This document shows, one piece after another, positions 33,299 through 42,086 of a stretch of DNA of 64,000 bases. A model generated the notes under the pieces. It did not search any database. It had not been told where the DNA came from and saw nothing but the letters and a program-made list of their open reading frames with translations. The first letter of the stretch is position 1. Every line of letters begins with the position of its first letter. The translations under genes and the position numbers were made by a program. Origin of the DNA: Streptomyces clavuligerus (lineage in GTDB: Bacteria; Actinomycetota; Actinomycetes; Streptomycetales; Streptomycetaceae); assembly GCF_005519465.1 (NCBI RefSeq), contig NZ_CP027858.1, positions 4,898,001 to 4,962,000 on the forward strand, given 5' to 3'.

Positions 33299-34660
33299 AT
33301 GACACGACCCCGGCTGACACGAGTCCGTACGGCACCGGCCCTGCTCGCCCTGGCCCTGTCGCTGACCGCCTGCACCGGCCCGGCAGGCTTCGGCGGCGGC
33401 GCGGGCGGCACCGCCTCCCTCCGGGTCCTCATGGTCAACAACCCGCAGATGGTGGACCTCCAGAAGCTCACCGCCGCCCACTTCACCCACGCCACCGGCA
33501 TCGAGGTCGACTTCACCGTCCTCCCCGAGAACGACGTCCGCGACAAGATCAGCCAGGACTTCAGCGCCCAGGCGGGCCAGTACGACGTGGCCACCATCAG
33601 CAACTACGAGACCCCGATCTACGCACGGAACGGCTGGCTGGCCCCGCTCACCGCCTACGCCACCGCCGACACCGGGTTCGACCAGCGGGACGTCCTGCCC
33701 ACCGTCCGCCAGTCCCTGACCGCCGACGGGGAGATCTACGCCCAGCCCTTCTACGGCGAGTCCAGCTTCCTCATGTACCGGAAGGACGTCTTCGCCGAAC
33801 GGAAGCTGACCATGCCCGCCCGCCCCACCTGGACGCAGATCGCGCGGCTCGCCGCAGCGGTGGACGGCGCCCGCCCCGGGATGAAGGGCATCTGCCTGCG
33901 CGGCCAGCCCGGCTGGGGCCAGCTCGCCTCCCCGCTGACGACCGTCGTCAACACCATGGGCGGCACCTGGTTCGACAAGGACTGGACCGCCCGCGTCGAC
34001 AGCCCCGAGTTCACCCGCGCCGTCCGCTTCTACGTCGGCCTCGTCCGCTCCCACGGCGAACCGGGCGCCGCCCAGGCGGGCTACACCGAATGCCTCAACA
34101 CCATGGAACAGGGCGGAGCGGCCATGTGGTACGACGCCACGTCCGCCGCCGGTTCGCTGGAACGGGAGGGCTCCCCGGTCGCCGGGAGGATCGGCTACGC
34201 GCCCGCCCCGGTGGAACGGACGGAAAGCTCCGGCTGGCTCTACACCTGGGCCTGGGGCCTCCAGAAGGAGAGCCGGAACCATGACGCCGCGTGGAAGTTC
34301 ATCTCCTGGGCCTCCGGCAAGGGGTACGAGAACCTCGTCGGCGAACAGCTCGGCTGGTCCCGGGTACCCGCCGGCAAACGGGCCTCCACCTACACCAACC
34401 CCCGCTACACCGCCGCCGCCCGGCCCTTCGCCGAGGCCACCCGCTCCGCGCTGACCCGCGCCGACCCGCTCGACCCCGGCGTGCAGGAACGGCCCGCGCC
34501 CGGCATCCAGTTCGTCGGCATCCCCGAGTTCACCGACCTCGGCACCGAGGTCTCCCGGCAGATCAGCGCCGCCATCGCGGGCCGCGTCGACATCGACCGC
34601 GCCATCGAACGGGGCCAGTCGCTGGCGGCCGAGGTCGGGGCGGAGTACGCGAAACGATGA
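33299..34660 (+). CDS. ABC sugar/polyol-binding lipoprotein
   Basis: Extracellular solute-binding protein (family 1) of 453 residues, lipid-anchored on the outer face of the membrane. Signal: TRPRLTRVRTAPALLALALS, then the lipobox LTAC with Cys25. Mature part shows SLRVLMVNNPQMVDLQKL, GIEVDFTVLPENDVRDKI and QPFYGESSFLMYRKDVFAE, typical of sugar- and mannitol/sorbitol-binding proteins. ATG 33299 gives a proper signal peptide, with GGGAGG 12 nt upstream; the longer upstream frame is Pro/Arg noise. It begins the operon; the stop overlaps the next start (ATGA). Confidence 0.93.
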   Translation: MTRPRLTRVRTAPALLALALSLTACTGPAGFGGGAGGTASLRVLMVNNPQMVDLQKLTAAHFTHATGIEVDFTVLPENDVRDKISQDFSAQAGQYDVATISNYETPIYARNGWLAPLTAYATADTGFDQRDVLPTVRQSLTADGEIYAQPFYGESSFLMYRKDVFAERKLTMPARPTWTQIARLAAAVDGARPGMKGICLRGQPGWGQLASPLTTVVNTMGGTWFDKDWTARVDSPEFTRAVRFYVGLVRSHGEPGAAQAGYTECLNTMEQGGAAMWYDATSAAGSLEREGSPVAGRIGYAPAPVERTESSGWLYTWAWGLQKESRNHDAAWKFISWASGKGYENLVGEQLGWSRVPAGKRASTYTNPRYTAAARPFAEATRSALTRADPLDPGVQERPAPGIQFVGIPEFTDLGTEVSRQISAAIAGRVDIDRAIERGQSLAAEVGAEYAKR

Positions 34661-35649
34661 ACCCCGCGACGAGCCCGACGCGCGCCACAAGAGCGATACG
34701 TGCCACAAGAGTGACGCGCCTTATCAGTGACCCGCCGAGGAATAAACCTCCGCGCGGAGAACGAGCCGCCGCCTGGGCCCGCCGGGCACCCCTGCTGCCC
34801 GCCCTCGTCCTCCTGGTCGTCGTCACCCAGCTCCCCTTCGTCGGCACCGTGGCGATCTCGTTCATGCGCTGGAACGCGCTCGCCCCCGACGACCGGGGCT
34901 TCAGCGGCCTCGACAACTACCGCACCGCCCTCACCGACCCCGACCTGCGCTCCGCCATGCTCACCACGGTGCAGCTCACCGCCTCCGTCGTCCTGGTGAG
35001 CCTGCTGTTCGGACTCGGCCTCGCCCTCCTCCTGGACGGCCGGTTCCTCGGCCGGGGCATCGTCCGCACCCTCCTCATCACCCCCTTCCTCGTCGTCCCC
35101 GTCGCCGCCGCGCTGCTGTGGAAACACGCCCTCTACAACGCCTCGTACGGACTGATCAACGGCGGTCTCACCGCGCTCTGGCGGCTCTTCGGCAGCGACG
35201 ACCCGCCCCGGACCGACTGGCTTTCCACCGACCCCCTGACGGCGGTGGCGATCTCCCTCGTCTGGCAGTGGACGCCGTTCATGATGCTGATCCTGCTCGC
35301 CGGGCTCCAGAGCCGTGCCTCCGACACCGTCGAGGCCGCCCGCGTCGACGGCGCGGGCCCCTGGCAGATCTTCCGCCATCTGACCCTGCCGCATCTGCGC
35401 CGCCATCTGGAGCTGGCGGTCCTCCTCGGCAGCGTCTACGTGGTCCAGAACTTCGACGCCGTCTTCACCCTGACCTCCGGAGGTGTGGGCTCCGCCAACC
35501 TCCCCTACAGCGTCTACGACACCTTCTACCAGGCCCACGACTACGGACTCGCCTCCGCGCAGGGCGTCATCGTCCTCGCCTGCTCGCTGGCGGTCGCGAG
35601 CCTCGCACTGCGCACCGTCTCGTCCCTGCTCCGTGAGGAGAGGCCATGA
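34657..35649 (+). CDS. ABC sugar permease 1
   Basis: Integral-membrane permease of 330 residues, MalF/SmoF type, with six predicted helices after a hydrophilic N-terminus that repeats ATRAIRATRVTR. The EAA loop that docks the ATPase is DTVEAARVDGAGPWQIFRHLTLPHL. First helix about LLPALVLLVVVTQLPFVGT. Translationally coupled on both sides: ATG 34657 overlaps the binding-protein stop, and its stop overlaps the next ATG at 35646. Forms a heterodimer with the next permease and needs an ATPase encoded elsewhere. Confidence 0.94.
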   Translation: MNPATSPTRATRAIRATRVTRLISDPPRNKPPRGERAAAWARRAPLLPALVLLVVVTQLPFVGTVAISFMRWNALAPDDRGFSGLDNYRTALTDPDLRSAMLTTVQLTASVVLVSLLFGLGLALLLDGRFLGRGIVRTLLITPFLVVPVAAALLWKHALYNASYGLINGGLTALWRLFGSDDPPRTDWLSTDPLTAVAISLVWQWTPFMMLILLAGLQSRASDTVEAARVDGAGPWQIFRHLTLPHLRRHLELAVLLGSVYVVQNFDAVFTLTSGGVGSANLPYSVYDTFYQAHDYGLASAQGVIVLACSLAVASLALRTVSSLLREERP

Positions 35650-36476
35650 CGCCCTCAGTGGCCCGCCGCAGCGCCCGGGGCGTGCTCGCCTGGCTCTGCG
35701 GTCTGCTCTTCTTCCTCCCGTTCGCGTGGCTGGTCCTCACCTCGTTCCACCACGAGACGGACGCCGCCGCCAACCCGCCCCGGATCGCGGCGGACCTGAC
35801 CCTCCAGGGCTACCGGGAGTTCTTCGGCGGCGGATGGGAGACGGGCCCCTGGCCCGCCCTCGCCAACTCCCTCGCGGCGAGCCTCGCCGCCACCCTCCTC
35901 GTTCTCCTGCTCGCCGTCCCCGCCGCCTACGCGCTCGCCGTGAAGCCCGTACGCCGGACGAAGGACGTCCTCTTCTTCTTCCTCTCCACGAAGATGCTGC
36001 CCTCCGTCGCTGCCCTGCTGCCCCTCTACCTCTTCGCCCGCAACGCCCGGCTGCTGGACAACATCTGGCTGCTGATCGTCCTCTACACCGCGATGAACCT
36101 GCCGATCGCGGTCTGGATGATGCGCTCCTTCCTCGCCGAGATCCCCCACGAGATCCTGGAGGCAGCCGCCATCGACGGAGCGCGGCTGCCGACCGTCCTC
36201 ACCCGGATCGTCGCCCCCGTCGCCGCGCCCGGTATCGCCGCCACCGCGCTGATCTCCTTCATCTTCAGTTGGAACGAGCTGCTGCTCGCCCGGGTGCTGA
36301 CCGGCGTCGTGGCCGGAACCGCGCCGGTCCACCTCACCGGCTTCGTCACCAGCCAGGGACTTTTTCTGGCCAAGGTCTGTGCCGCCGCCGTCATCGTCTC
36401 CCTCCCCGTCCTCGCCGCTGGATTCGCTGCCCAGGACAAACTCGTCCAGGGCCTGTCACTCGGAGCCGTCAAGTGA
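35646..36476 (+). CDS. ABC sugar permease 2
   Basis: Second permease of the importer, 276 residues, MalG/SmoG type. N-terminal helix WLCGLLFFLPFAWLVLTS, a periplasmic loop with ITL-type ADLTLQGYREFF, and the ATPase-docking EAA loop PHEILEAAAIDGARLPTVLTRIVAP in the second half. The ATG overlaps the permease 1 stop and the stop overlaps the dehydrogenase GTG (GTGA). No ATPase gene follows; in Streptomyces such importers commonly use the shared ATPase MsiK (established for several sugars, inferred here). Confidence 0.94.
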   Translation: MTPSVARRSARGVLAWLCGLLFFLPFAWLVLTSFHHETDAAANPPRIAADLTLQGYREFFGGGWETGPWPALANSLAASLAATLLVLLLAVPAAYALAVKPVRRTKDVLFFFLSTKMLPSVAALLPLYLFARNARLLDNIWLLIVLYTAMNLPIAVWMMRSFLAEIPHEILEAAAIDGARLPTVLTRIVAPVAAPGIAATALISFIFSWNELLLARVLTGVVAGTAPVHLTGFVTSQGLFLAKVCAAAVIVSLPVLAAGFAAQDKLVQGLSLGAVK

Positions 36477-37462
36477 AAGCAGCCGTCATCAGCGCCCCCG
36501 GGGTCGTCTCGGTGGAAAGACTCGACGACCCGGCGCCCGGCCCCCGTGAGGTGGTGGTCAAGGTCGCTTCCTGCGGCCTGTGCGGGACCGATCTCCATAT
36601 CCTTCAGGGCGAGTTCGCGCCATCCCTCCCCATCGTCCCCGGACATGAGTTCGCGGGGACGATTGTCGCCACCGGTACCGCCGTCAGCGAACTCGCCGTC
36701 GGTGACCGGGTCGCCGTCGACCCCTGCCTCTACTGCAACGAATGCCACTACTGCCGCCGGGGCCGCAACAACCTCTGCGAGCGGTACGCCGCGATCGGCG
36801 TCACCGTCCCCGGCGCCGCCGCCGAGTACGTCGCCGCCCCGGTCGCGAACTGTGTCCGCCTGCCCGAGCACATCGGCCTGGCGGACGCGGCGCTGATCGA
36901 GCCGCTGTCCTGCGCCGTACGCGGTTACGACGTCCTGCGCAGCCGACTCGCCGAGAGCGTCCTGATCTACGGCTCCGGAACGATGGGGCTGATCCTTCTG
37001 GAACTCGCCAAGCGCACCGGAGCCGTCGCCGTCGACGTCGTCGACATCAATCCCGAACGCCTGGCCACGGCCCGGCAACTCGGCTGCACCTCCGCCGTGG
37101 AGACCGCCGAGGCGCTCGAACGGCCCCGGGGCTGGGACGTCGTCATCGACGCGACCGGCAGCGAACGGGCCATCCAGGACGCCATCGGCCGGGTCGGACG
37201 CGGCGGAACGTATCTTCAGTTCGGCGTCGCCGACTACGCGGCCCGGACCACGATCGAGCCGTACCGGATCTACCACGAGGAGATCACCATCACCGGGTCG
37301 ATGGCCGTGCTGCACAGCTACGAACGCGCCGCCGACCTCTTCGCGACGGGCGTCCTCGACCCCTCCGTCTTCATCAGTGACCGGCTGCCGCTGACGGAGT
37401 ACGCCACCGCCCTCGAACGGTTCAGATCCGGCCAGGGCCGCAAAATCCTGGTCACGCCATGA
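36473..37462 (+). CDS. zinc-dependent polyol dehydrogenase
   Basis: Medium-chain dehydrogenase of 329 residues, sorbitol/threonine dehydrogenase type, oxidising the imported polyol with NAD(P)+. Catalytic zinc: Cys in CGLCGTD and GHEFAGTI; structural zinc: C-x2-C-x2-C-x7-C in CLYCNECHYCRRGRNNLC; cofactor loop VLIYGSGTMGLILLELA with VDINPERLATA. GTG 36473 overlaps the permease stop. Being coupled to the transporter genes it probably performs the first catabolic step. Which polyol or sugar (sorbitol, mannitol, xylitol or another) cannot be told from sequence alone. Confidence 0.92.
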   Translation: MKAAVISAPGVVSVERLDDPAPGPREVVVKVASCGLCGTDLHILQGEFAPSLPIVPGHEFAGTIVATGTAVSELAVGDRVAVDPCLYCNECHYCRRGRNNLCERYAAIGVTVPGAAAEYVAAPVANCVRLPEHIGLADAALIEPLSCAVRGYDVLRSRLAESVLIYGSGTMGLILLELAKRTGAVAVDVVDINPERLATARQLGCTSAVETAEALERPRGWDVVIDATGSERAIQDAIGRVGRGGTYLQFGVADYAARTTIEPYRIYHEEITITGSMAVLHSYERAADLFATGVLDPSVFISDRLPLTEYATALERFRSGQGRKILVTP

Positions 37463-37643
37463 CCCGGCGCCGACCGGTGCCGACCCGGCTCTGATGCGGC
37501 CCTGACCTGAGAAGCGGCTGGCAACCCCTGGCAATCCCCTGTGAATACGTTCGCTCTCCAGGAGTTCCGCCGCTCCCTCCGCGAGACTCAAGGCGCCTGG
37601 AGGCCACCCGGCCCCGGTACGACCGGACGACAGGGAGACACAC

Positions 37644-38669
37644 ATGGGCGGCGGAGGCAGCAGGGACGGAACGGCCGGAACGGAGGGAACGCACGGCAGG
37701 GCGGCGGAGGCCGGGCTCTGGCGGCGGGCCCTGCTGCGCGGCGGAGCCGGGGCGGCGGTCGGCGGAACGATCCTGGCCGGAACGGCGAACGCCGCAGGCA
37801 GGGGGAGGGGCGCCGGAGCCGTGGCCGGGGGAGCGGACGTCCGTCGGCCGATCCGGCCGATCCCCGTCCCCGCGCAGGCCCCGGCCCGCGAAGGGACCGT
37901 GGAGGTCGACGGCGGCGCCCGGCTCGCCTACTGGGACACCGGAGGGGACGGCGCCCCCGTCGTCCTGCTCCACCCCGCCAGTTCGAGCGCCGAGACCTGG
38001 CCCTACCAGCAGCCGTTCCTCGCCCGCGCCGGATACCGCGTGATCGGGTACTCGCGGCGCGGCGTCGGCGGCGCCGAACCCGGGGACACGACCCGCCCCG
38101 GGACCGGCTCCGGCGATCTCCACACCCTGGCCGACGCCCTCGGACTCGGCCGCTTCCACGCCGTCGGCGTCGCGGCGGGCGGCGGCATCGCCCTCGACCA
38201 CGCCCTCCAGCACCCGGAACGCCTGCGCTCCCTGACCCTGTCCTGCACCCTCGGCGGCATCCAGGAGCAGGAGTACGAGAATCTCCTGGCCTCCCTCCGC
38301 CCGCCCGCCTGGGGCAGTTGGCCCGTGCAGTTCCGGGAGCTGGGACCCGCCTACCGGGCGGCCGACCCGGACGGCACCGCCCGTTGGGCGGAGATCGCCC
38401 AACGGGCCGCCACCGGCCGGGTCGGCCAGCCCTACGCCGTCCCCGCCACCTGGGCCCACCTCGAAGCGCTCACCGTGCCCACGCTGCTGATCTGGGGCGA
38501 CGGCGATCTCTTCACACCACCGCCCGTGCAACGGGTGCTCGCCGGGCACCTCACCCGCGCCCGCGTCAGGACCGCCGTCCTCGACGAGTGCGGACACAAC
38601 GCCCATTGGGAGCGGTCCGACCTCTTCAACCCCACCCTGCTCGGCTTCCTCCGCAGAAACCCGAGGTAG
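37644..38669 (+). CDS. exported alpha/beta-hydrolase-fold protein lacking the nucleophile Ser
   Basis: 341 residues. The N-terminus has a twin-arginine-like signal (LWRRALLRGGAGAAVGGTIL, cut near ANA, residue 50). The hydrolase fold is clear: VVLLHPASSSAETW (oxyanion strand), YSRRGVGGAE, the acid in LLIWGDGDLFTPP and the His in DECGHNAHWE. The nucleophile elbow, normally G-x-S-x-G, reads GVAAG (residues 175-179) with Ala177 in place of Ser, so ordinary esterase chemistry is unlikely. It could be a binding protein or use another residue. ATG 37644 has GGGAG 7 nt upstream. Follows the polyol operon after 181 bp, probably as a separate unit. Confidence 0.88.
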   Translation: MGGGGSRDGTAGTEGTHGRAAEAGLWRRALLRGGAGAAVGGTILAGTANAAGRGRGAGAVAGGADVRRPIRPIPVPAQAPAREGTVEVDGGARLAYWDTGGDGAPVVLLHPASSSAETWPYQQPFLARAGYRVIGYSRRGVGGAEPGDTTRPGTGSGDLHTLADALGLGRFHAVGVAAGGGIALDHALQHPERLRSLTLSCTLGGIQEQEYENLLASLRPPAWGSWPVQFRELGPAYRAADPDGTARWAEIAQRAATGRVGQPYAVPATWAHLEALTVPTLLIWGDGDLFTPPPVQRVLAGHLTRARVRTAVLDECGHNAHWERSDLFNPTLLGFLRRNPR

Positions 38670-38691
38670 CCGTTGCGCACGGGGCGTCGAC

Positions 38692-39819
38692 TCAGCCGGC
38701 GAGAAACGTTCCATAGTCGTACGTCACTCTCGGCGCCTCACACGGTCTCCCCAGCACCAGATGCATCAGCCGCCGCTCGGGTTCCATCACCACACTCGCC
38801 ACCGTCGACCCCTGCTCCAGCGCGGTCCGCTCCGGATGCGGATGGCAGCACACCGCCGCCGGGAAGTTCTCGTGATCGGTCAGCACCTCGTGCCACCCGT
38901 CGACCGACGGTTCGGGCATCCGCCCCGCCAGCGACAGCGCCCGCTCCCGCCGGAGGAGCGAATCCGGCATGATCTCCGGTCCGTGATCCGTACCCGATGA
39001 GCTGAACTCCGCTTCGGCGCAGACGAAGTGATTGCAGTGGACGAGGACCGCCTCCGCACCCGTCCGCCGCCAGCCGAGATCGCCCACGCCACCGGGACGG
39101 GCCTCCGCGTCCACTCCCCGGCCCTCGCCCACCAGCAGATAGTTCGCCGACGACGCCCGATCGGCGCCCCGCAGCACCTCCTCGGCCGCCGCCATCGACT
39201 CCGACTCCAGCAGCGCCCGCAGCAGCATGTGGTACGGGACTCCCGGCGCGCCCACGTCCAACGAGGTGACCAGCGCATTGGTCACCACGGCGATCCCGGC
39301 GGAGTTCATCCCGAACTTCGCGAGCAGCCCCGCCTCGACCACCGACACCCATCGGGGACCCCGCTCCGGCGCGGTCTCCAGCACCACCACCGTGTCGTGC
39401 GCGAACGGAATCCAGTCCCAGTTCTGCCCCGCCAGCGGCTCCGGCCCGCGCAGATCGCAGAAGGCCGTGCACTCGGCGGGCGGCCGTATGCCCGTCTCCT
39501 CGGCCAGCCGGCGCGCCTTGCCCGAGAACATGATCTCGGTCCGCAGATTCAGCGCCAGGACATCCTCGAAGGACACCCCCGCGCCCTCCGCGATGCCCCG
39601 TATCTCCTCCAGGTACTCCGGCCGCCAGCCCGAGAGGACCGGGACGAACTCCCCGGCGAGCGTGGTCGCTTCCGTCCAGCTCATCCCGGCGAACTTGGCG
39701 TACACCCGCTCATAGCTGCCCAGTGACATCCGGACCTTGTCCCGCGCGGCGGCCCCGTACCGCGCCCCGCGCTCGCGCGGACCGCCTTCAGCCCTGATGA
39801 CCAGCGGTGCCGTAGCCAT
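38692..39819 (-). CDS. C45-type acyltransferase/peptidase (AAT-like)
   Basis: 375-residue Ntn-hydrolase-like protein of the acyl-CoA:6-aminopenicillanate acyltransferase (peptidase C45) family. The N-terminus has GGPRERGARYG; EIRGIAEGAGVSFEDVLALNLRTE precedes the probable nucleophile Cys in PPAECTAFCDL (about residue 116), which in this family becomes the N-terminal residue after autocleavage; LAGQNWDWIPF follows. ATG 39819 has GAGGAG about 8 nt upstream. No signal peptide, so cytoplasmic. The substrate is unknown; members outside fungi are mostly uncharacterised, and a beta-lactam role is not implied. Confidence 0.88.
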   Translation of the reverse strand: MATAPLVIRAEGGPRERGARYGAAARDKVRMSLGSYERVYAKFAGMSWTEATTLAGEFVPVLSGWRPEYLEEIRGIAEGAGVSFEDVLALNLRTEIMFSGKARRLAEETGIRPPAECTAFCDLRGPEPLAGQNWDWIPFAHDTVVVLETAPERGPRWVSVVEAGLLAKFGMNSAGIAVVTNALVTSLDVGAPGVPYHMLLRALLESESMAAAEEVLRGADRASSANYLLVGEGRGVDAEARPGGVGDLGWRRTGAEAVLVHCNHFVCAEAEFSSSGTDHGPEIMPDSLLRRERALSLAGRMPEPSVDGWHEVLTDHENFPAAVCCHPHPERTALEQGSTVASVVMEPERRLMHLVLGRPCEAPRVTYDYGTFLAG

Positions 39820-39915
39820 GATGCGCTCTCCTCGCTCTTGGTTCCTCGGGTCCGATCAGCGGGAGAGTACGCGGCCGGTCTCTTTTCCGACGTGCGTACG
39901 ATGCTCTATTCCGAG

Positions 39916-40425
39916 CTACCGAAGAAATTCCCGGGTTTGCGATACGGAAGGAACGGTGCACCAGGTACACGTTCCTTCCCTGCCCCAGTCCCGGGACAGC
40001 ACCGTGACCAAACGCATTCCCCGGCCGTTCTCGTCCTCGGGCCCGGCACAGCGCACCGCAGGGGTTCCGGCCGCCGGGTTGGAATGGTCGTCCACTTCGA
40101 TACGAATAAAGCCGATCGGATCGCACTCCAGCCGAAAGGTGACGCACTTACCATTTCCGTGCGTCAGCGCATTGGTGGCGATTTCACTCACGAGGAGCTG
40201 AACGGTGTCAATGACGTCGCCGTCCAGTACACCGCTGAGATTCAGCAGGTCCGCGCTGAGCGCGCGGAGCCGGGAAACACATTTCGGATCAGGGCGGAAC
40301 GATACCTCCGCCCGCTGAATACCCGGCTGCGGCGGAACGGCTACGGCGACTGTGTCGAGTCGCTGCGGGCGGCAACGGTCCATGACCGAAAAGCAGTTGG
40401 CGGCGGCGTCAGGGTTGGCTGACAT
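39916..40425 (-). CDS. HATPase_c anti-sigma-type regulator
   Basis: 169-residue protein with a GHKL ATPase domain of the RsbW/SpoIIAB kind. The N box is QLLVSEIATNALTHG, followed by RIEVDDHSNP (G1-like) and DENGRGMRLVTVLSRDWG (G2). Such proteins in Streptomyces often act as anti-sigma factors or serine kinases. ATG 40425 has AAAGGA 6 nt upstream. It is divergent from an XRE-DUF5753/DUF397 pair; this trio is the known WhiJ/AbaA-type cassette linked to development and antibiotic control in streptomycetes. Target unknown. Confidence 0.9.
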   Translation of the reverse strand: MSANPDAAANCFSVMDRCRPQRLDTVAVAVPPQPGIQRAEVSFRPDPKCVSRLRALSADLLNLSGVLDGDVIDTVQLLVSEIATNALTHGNGKCVTFRLECDPIGFIRIEVDDHSNPAAGTPAVRCAGPEDENGRGMRLVTVLSRDWGREGTCTWCTVPSVSQTREFLR

Positions 40426-40736
40426 GCGAGTCCTTTTGATGGGTGTCTCGTTGGACCGGTGGGGGTGGAGTGCGGTGATCGAATGAAGATCCGCAACACT
40501 CGCACACAGCGTTGGATTCGCTGCGGTCCGTGAGAATCTGACCTCAGAGTGGCACCGGAACCGCTACTCTGGGGACCCACTTCAAGGGGGTTCTGAAAAC
40601 AAGTTTCTGCGTGAACTCCTTCTGTTTCGAGGAACGTTCACGGCAGAGCAGAACCTCCCGCTGTGGCGCAGAACGTTTCTTGCACGGGCGGAACCTTCGC
40701 CGACACACTGGACAACAAGTGCAGGAAGGACAGCAG
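40426..40736. other. divergent control region of the WhiJ-type cassette
   Basis: 311 bp between the HATPase and XRE genes, less G+C-rich than its surroundings. It holds the palindrome GAACGTTC (40632-40639) and a related AGAACGTTTCT (40670-40680) about one-third of a kilobase from either coding end, plus repeated GCAGAAC. These are candidate binding sites for the XRE regulator. Confidence 0.4.
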
Positions 40737-41621
40737 ATGATCACGGACATCGAGTCGGCTACGCCCGCTCTGTGCCGTCTGCACCTGGGAACCGAGTTAA
40801 GGCAGCTACGCCAGGCCGCCGGGCTCAAGGCCAACCAGGTCGTCCGACGGCTGATCTGGAGCCCGTCCAAGCTGACGAGGCTGGAGACCGGCGAGAACGC
40901 CACGGTCGAGCCGTCGGACGTCATCGCGCTCTGTGACATGTACGGCGCGGACCCGGAGAAGCGGGCGCTGCTCACGTCCTACGCCGTCGTCACGAAGACC
41001 AAGCGCGACTGGTGGCAGAGCCCTGAGCATCGGCCAGCCATAAGCCCCACGTTCAAGGCGTATCTGGGGCTGGAGGCGACTGCCACCTCGATGTACAACT
41101 ACGAGGCGGAATTCGTCCCGGGCTTGCTCCAGACCGACGCGTACGTCCGCACGCTGCATCAGTTGATGTTCAAGGGACACGACGACGAGGAGATCGAGCG
41201 TCGTGTCGCCGTGCGCATGACCCGGCAGGAGGTGCTGCGCCGTGCCGAGTTGCCCCTGCGCTTCACAGCTGTCATCAACGAGGCGGTGCTCCGCCGTCAG
41301 GTAGGTGGCCCTGCGGTGATGCGGGCGCAGTTGGAGCACATCGCTGAGGTCGCCTCATCGCTGCCCTCGGTTCGGGTGCAGGTGATTCCCTTCCGGAGTG
41401 GCGCACATGCCTGCATGGATGGCGCTTTCACTCTGCTGCGCTTCCGCGACGGGGACTCCCTCAAGCCGATCGTCTACCTGGAGGGGCTGGTGGACGCGTC
41501 GGTGATCCGCAGCGTTGCGGAGGTGGGTCACCACGAGGAAGCGTTCGCGGACCTACAGGCCGATGCCTTGGGGGCGAAGGAGTCCCTGGGTGTGATCAGA
41601 GAAGCGATGAAGGAGCTGTGA
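40737..41621 (+). CDS. XRE regulator with DUF5753 (WhiJ-like)
   Basis: 294-residue DNA-binding protein. N-terminal Cro/CI helix-turn-helix: LGTELRQLRQAAGLKANQVVRRLIWSPSKLTRLETGE (about residues 17-55). The C-terminal DUF5753 domain starts near MYNYEAEFVPGLLQTDAYVR and continues RMTRQEVLRRAELPLRFTAVINEAVLRR and VRVQVIPFRSGAHACMDGAF. This architecture is that of WhiJ-type regulators, which work with a small DUF397 partner. ATG 40737 has AGGAAGGA 6 nt upstream. The stop overlaps the next start (GTGA), so regulator and partner are made together. Confidence 0.94.
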   Translation: MITDIESATPALCRLHLGTELRQLRQAAGLKANQVVRRLIWSPSKLTRLETGENATVEPSDVIALCDMYGADPEKRALLTSYAVVTKTKRDWWQSPEHRPAISPTFKAYLGLEATATSMYNYEAEFVPGLLQTDAYVRTLHQLMFKGHDDEEIERRVAVRMTRQEVLRRAELPLRFTAVINEAVLRRQVGGPAVMRAQLEHIAEVASSLPSVRVQVIPFRSGAHACMDGAFTLLRFRDGDSLKPIVYLEGLVDASVIRSVAEVGHHEEAFADLQADALGAKESLGVIREAMKEL

Positions 41622-41971
41622 CCCGAATGAACCATGAACTGCTTGCCGGAGCCCGTTGGTTCACCTCCAGCTACAGCAATGGTCAAGGCGGGCAGTGTGT
41701 TGAGGTGGCCCGATTGGAGGGAGTGAGCTGGTTCACGTCTACTTACAGCAACAACCAGGGCGGGCAGTGCGTCGAGGTCGCCCACATGAAGGAGGCCGAC
41801 TGGTTCACGTCCACCTACAGCAACGACCAGGGCGGGCAGTGCGTCGAGGCCGCCGTCCTCCCCGGGGCGATAGCCGTCCGTGACTCCAAGAACCCCGACG
41901 GCCCCGCCTTCGTCTTCGAGGGGCCCGCGTGGACGGGCTTCGTCGACTCGCTCAAGGCGGGTGCCCTGTAG
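41618..41971 (+). CDS. DUF397 protein with three tandem motifs
   Basis: 117-residue small partner of the XRE regulator. DUF397 proteins normally carry one W-x2-SSYS...CVEVA motif; here it occurs three times at exact 24-residue spacing: WFTSSYSNGQGGQCVEVA (from residue 14), WFTSTYSNNQGGQCVEVA (38) and WFTSTYSNDQGGQCVEAA (62). Only the last continues into the usual tail IAVRDSKNPDGPAFVF and TGFVDSLK. Start is GTG 41618, overlapping the regulator stop; ATG 41627 is an alternative, better spaced from the GGAG at 41612. The triplication is a 72-bp DNA repeat. Presumed antagonist or co-regulator of the XRE protein. Confidence 0.92.
   Translation: MTRMNHELLAGARWFTSSYSNGQGGQCVEVARLEGVSWFTSTYSNNQGGQCVEVAHMKEADWFTSTYSNDQGGQCVEAAVLPGAIAVRDSKNPDGPAFVFEGPAWTGFVDSLKAGAL
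41657..41854. repeat. 72-bp tandem repeat in the DUF397 gene
   Basis: Copies at 41657-41728, 41729-41800 and 41801-41854 (partial). Copies 2 and 3 are the most alike (GGCGGGCAGTGCGTCGAGG shared), suggesting a more recent second duplication. Confidence 0.9.
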
Positions 41972-42086
41972 GGACCGAGTCCGGACCCTTCTCGTTGCCG
42001 GGCCGCTCCGTCGCCGTGACGGGGCGGCCCGAGGCCGTTTGGCCCGGGGTGTGAACCCCGCCGCGCCGTGGCGCGTGTAAGGGGGC

